The notes beneath the pieces were generated by a model. That model ran no database searches and was not told where the DNA came from. It saw nothing but the letters and a program-made list of their open reading frames with translations. The translations under genes were made by a program, and so were the position numbers. 5,134 bases of DNA from Fidelibacterota bacterium (GTDB lineage: Bacteria > Pseudomonadota > Alphaproteobacteria > Rhodospirillales > Rhodospirillaceae), in the NCBI GenBank assembly GCA_947473445.1, contig CANJEU010000182.1:1-5134 (forward strand), written 5' to 3'. Below, piece by piece: positions 4,281 through 5,134 of the stretch (within the stretch, counting starts at the first letter, position 1; every line of letters starts with the position of its first letter).

Positions 4281-5134
4281 ATGTCCGTTGGATTCCACCA
4301 GCTCAAGATTGCCGATGTCCGCCGGGAGACGTCCGACGCCGTGTCGATTCTTTTCCAGGTGCCCGAGGAGCTGAAAGAGAAATTCCAGTTTCGTCCCGGT
4401 CAGCATCTGACGCTGAAGGTCGATATCGGTGGTGAAGAAGTCCGCCGCAATTATTCCGTCTGTGTCGCGCCCCATGAAGGCGAACTGCGCATCGCCGTGA
4501 AGGAAGTGGCCCAAGGGCGCTTCTCGACCTGGGCGAACCGCGAGATCAAAGCCGGTCACGTGATCGACGCCATGCCGCCGCACGGCAGCTTCACCTGGGC
4601 ATTCGAGAAAGGCCGCAAGCGCCGCTATGTGCTTCTGTCGGGGGGGGCGGGCATTACGCCGATCCTCTCGCTGCTGAAAACCGGCCTTGCCGTCGAGCCT
4701 GACAGCGAGTTCGTGCTGTTCTATGGCAACCGCGCCAGCCACACGATCATGTTCCTCGAAGAACTCGCGAGCCTCAAGGATCGCTATCTGTCGCGGTTCG
4801 AGCTCTACCACTTCCTCGACGATGAAGAAGGCGAAGTAGAGCTGTTCAACGGACGTATGGATCAGGCCAAGACGACCGAGGCGCTTAAACTCCTGGTCGG
4901 CGACCGGCATATCGACGCTGTCTTCATCTGCGGGCCTGGCCCGATGATGAACGCCGCCGAAGCGGCTGTAAAAGCGCACGGCATCAGCGCTGATCGGGTG
5001 ATGATCGAACGATTTACCGCGGATGGTCTGCCTGCGCCCGAGCAGGACCCCACCGTCGCCGCGCTTGAGAAGAAAGCGCAAGGTTCAAAGGTACAGGTGC
5101 GCATCGACGGCCGCCTGCGTACGCTGGCCTACGA
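4281..5134 (+). CDS. paaE: Phenylacetyl-CoA epoxidase reductase PaaE (3' end outside window)
   Basis: Reductase subunit that takes electrons from NADPH through FAD and a 2Fe-2S cluster to the PaaA di-iron centre. The frame is open from 4281 to the end: 284 complete codons plus 2 bases. Visible domains are an FAD-binding barrel (about 1-110) with RPGQHLTL (38-45) and the flavin motif RNYS (56-59), then an NAD(P)-binding domain (about 115-245) with GGAGITP (121-127) and CGPGPMM (217-223). A linker and the first strand of the ferredoxin domain, VQVRIDGRLRTLAY (271-284), follow. The family is about 355-360 aa, so roughly 70-75 residues are missing, including the CxxxxCxxC...C cluster ligands. This loss is caused by the window edge, not visible damage. 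The start is supported by TGAGG 5 nt upstream, overlapping the paaD stop. A G8 run (4640-4647) encodes the start of GGAGITP with the frame intact. Other oxygenase reductases share this architecture; position after paaD settles the identity. Confidence 0.95.
   Translation, partial: MSVGFHQLKIADVRRETSDAVSILFQVPEELKEKFQFRPGQHLTLKVDIGGEEVRRNYSVCVAPHEGELRIAVKEVAQGRFSTWANREIKAGHVIDAMPPHGSFTWAFEKGRKRRYVLLSGGAGITPILSLLKTGLAVEPDSEFVLFYGNRASHTIMFLEELASLKDRYLSRFELYHFLDDEEGEVELFNGRMDQAKTTEALKLLVGDRHIDAVFICGPGPMMNAAEAAVKAHGISADRVMIERFTADGLPAPEQDPTVAALEKKAQGSKVQVRIDGRLRTLAY

Noticed and set aside
4260..5081. Long minus-strand open frame of 273 codons opposite paaE
   Set aside because: The + strand frame over the same bases gives a clear PaaE with RNYS, GGAGITP and CGPGPMM motifs. 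The minus frame stays open because of G+C-rich third positions and has no recognisable motif or ribosome binding site.
1..5134. A novel or undescribed system, mobile element, CRISPR array or RNA gene
   Set aside because: Every gene matches a known phenylacetate-pathway family at normal length. There are no transposase or integrase motifs, terminal repeats, regularly spaced repeats or tRNA-like cloverleaf, and only 87 nt lie in a gap of any size.

Overview
The window carries one coherent piece of catabolic DNA: part of the aerobic phenylacetate (PAA-CoA / paa) degradation cluster. All genes are on the + strand and closely packed. I recognise seven: paaI, paaJ, paaA, paaB, paaC, paaD and the first ~284 codons of paaE, which runs off the right edge. 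paaI also probably starts a few codons left of the window. The G+C-rich sequence, strong G/C third positions and proteobacterial PaaA-E type suggest a proteobacterium. I lean to Alphaproteobacteria, but this is inference from composition and family resemblance, not a phylogeny.

Layout: paaI (acyl-CoA thioesterase, ends at 394) and paaJ (thiolase, 401-1603) are separated by 6 nt and clearly co-transcribed. Next comes the only real intergenic gap (1604-1690, 87 nt). It is AT-rich and holds a good sigma70-like promoter candidate overlapping an ACCG-N6-CGGT palindrome, plausibly a PaaR/TetR-type operator. The monooxygenase genes follow almost without gaps: paaA (1691-2692), paaB (2685-2993, overlapping paaA by 8 nt), paaC (3005-3778), paaD (3782-4273) and paaE (4281 to beyond the end).

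How they work together: phenylacetyl-CoA is epoxidised on the ring by the PaaABCE multicomponent monooxygenase. PaaA is the di-iron catalytic subunit, PaaC its structural partner, PaaB a small connecting subunit and PaaE the NADPH/FAD/2Fe-2S reductase. PaaD is a MIP18/DUF59 protein tied to Fe-S maturation. PaaI rescues CoA from the reactive epoxide or dead-end thioesters, and PaaJ performs the thiolytic cleavages of lower beta-oxidation that yield acetyl-CoA and succinyl-CoA. The upstream enzymes (ligase PaaK) and middle enzymes (PaaG, PaaZ, PaaF, PaaH) are not in the window. The order I-J-A-B-C-D-E differs from the E. coli order A-B-C-D-E-F-G-H-I-J-K.

I see no mobile element, CRISPR array, RNA gene or undescribed system. 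The points worth a second look are regulatory and structural: the promoter/operator, an 11-bp-phased direct repeat in the paaA leader, a perfect 9-bp all-GC inverted repeat inside paaD, a G8 run in paaE, an N-terminal extension on PaaA and a codon-usage anomaly at the 3' end of paaJ.
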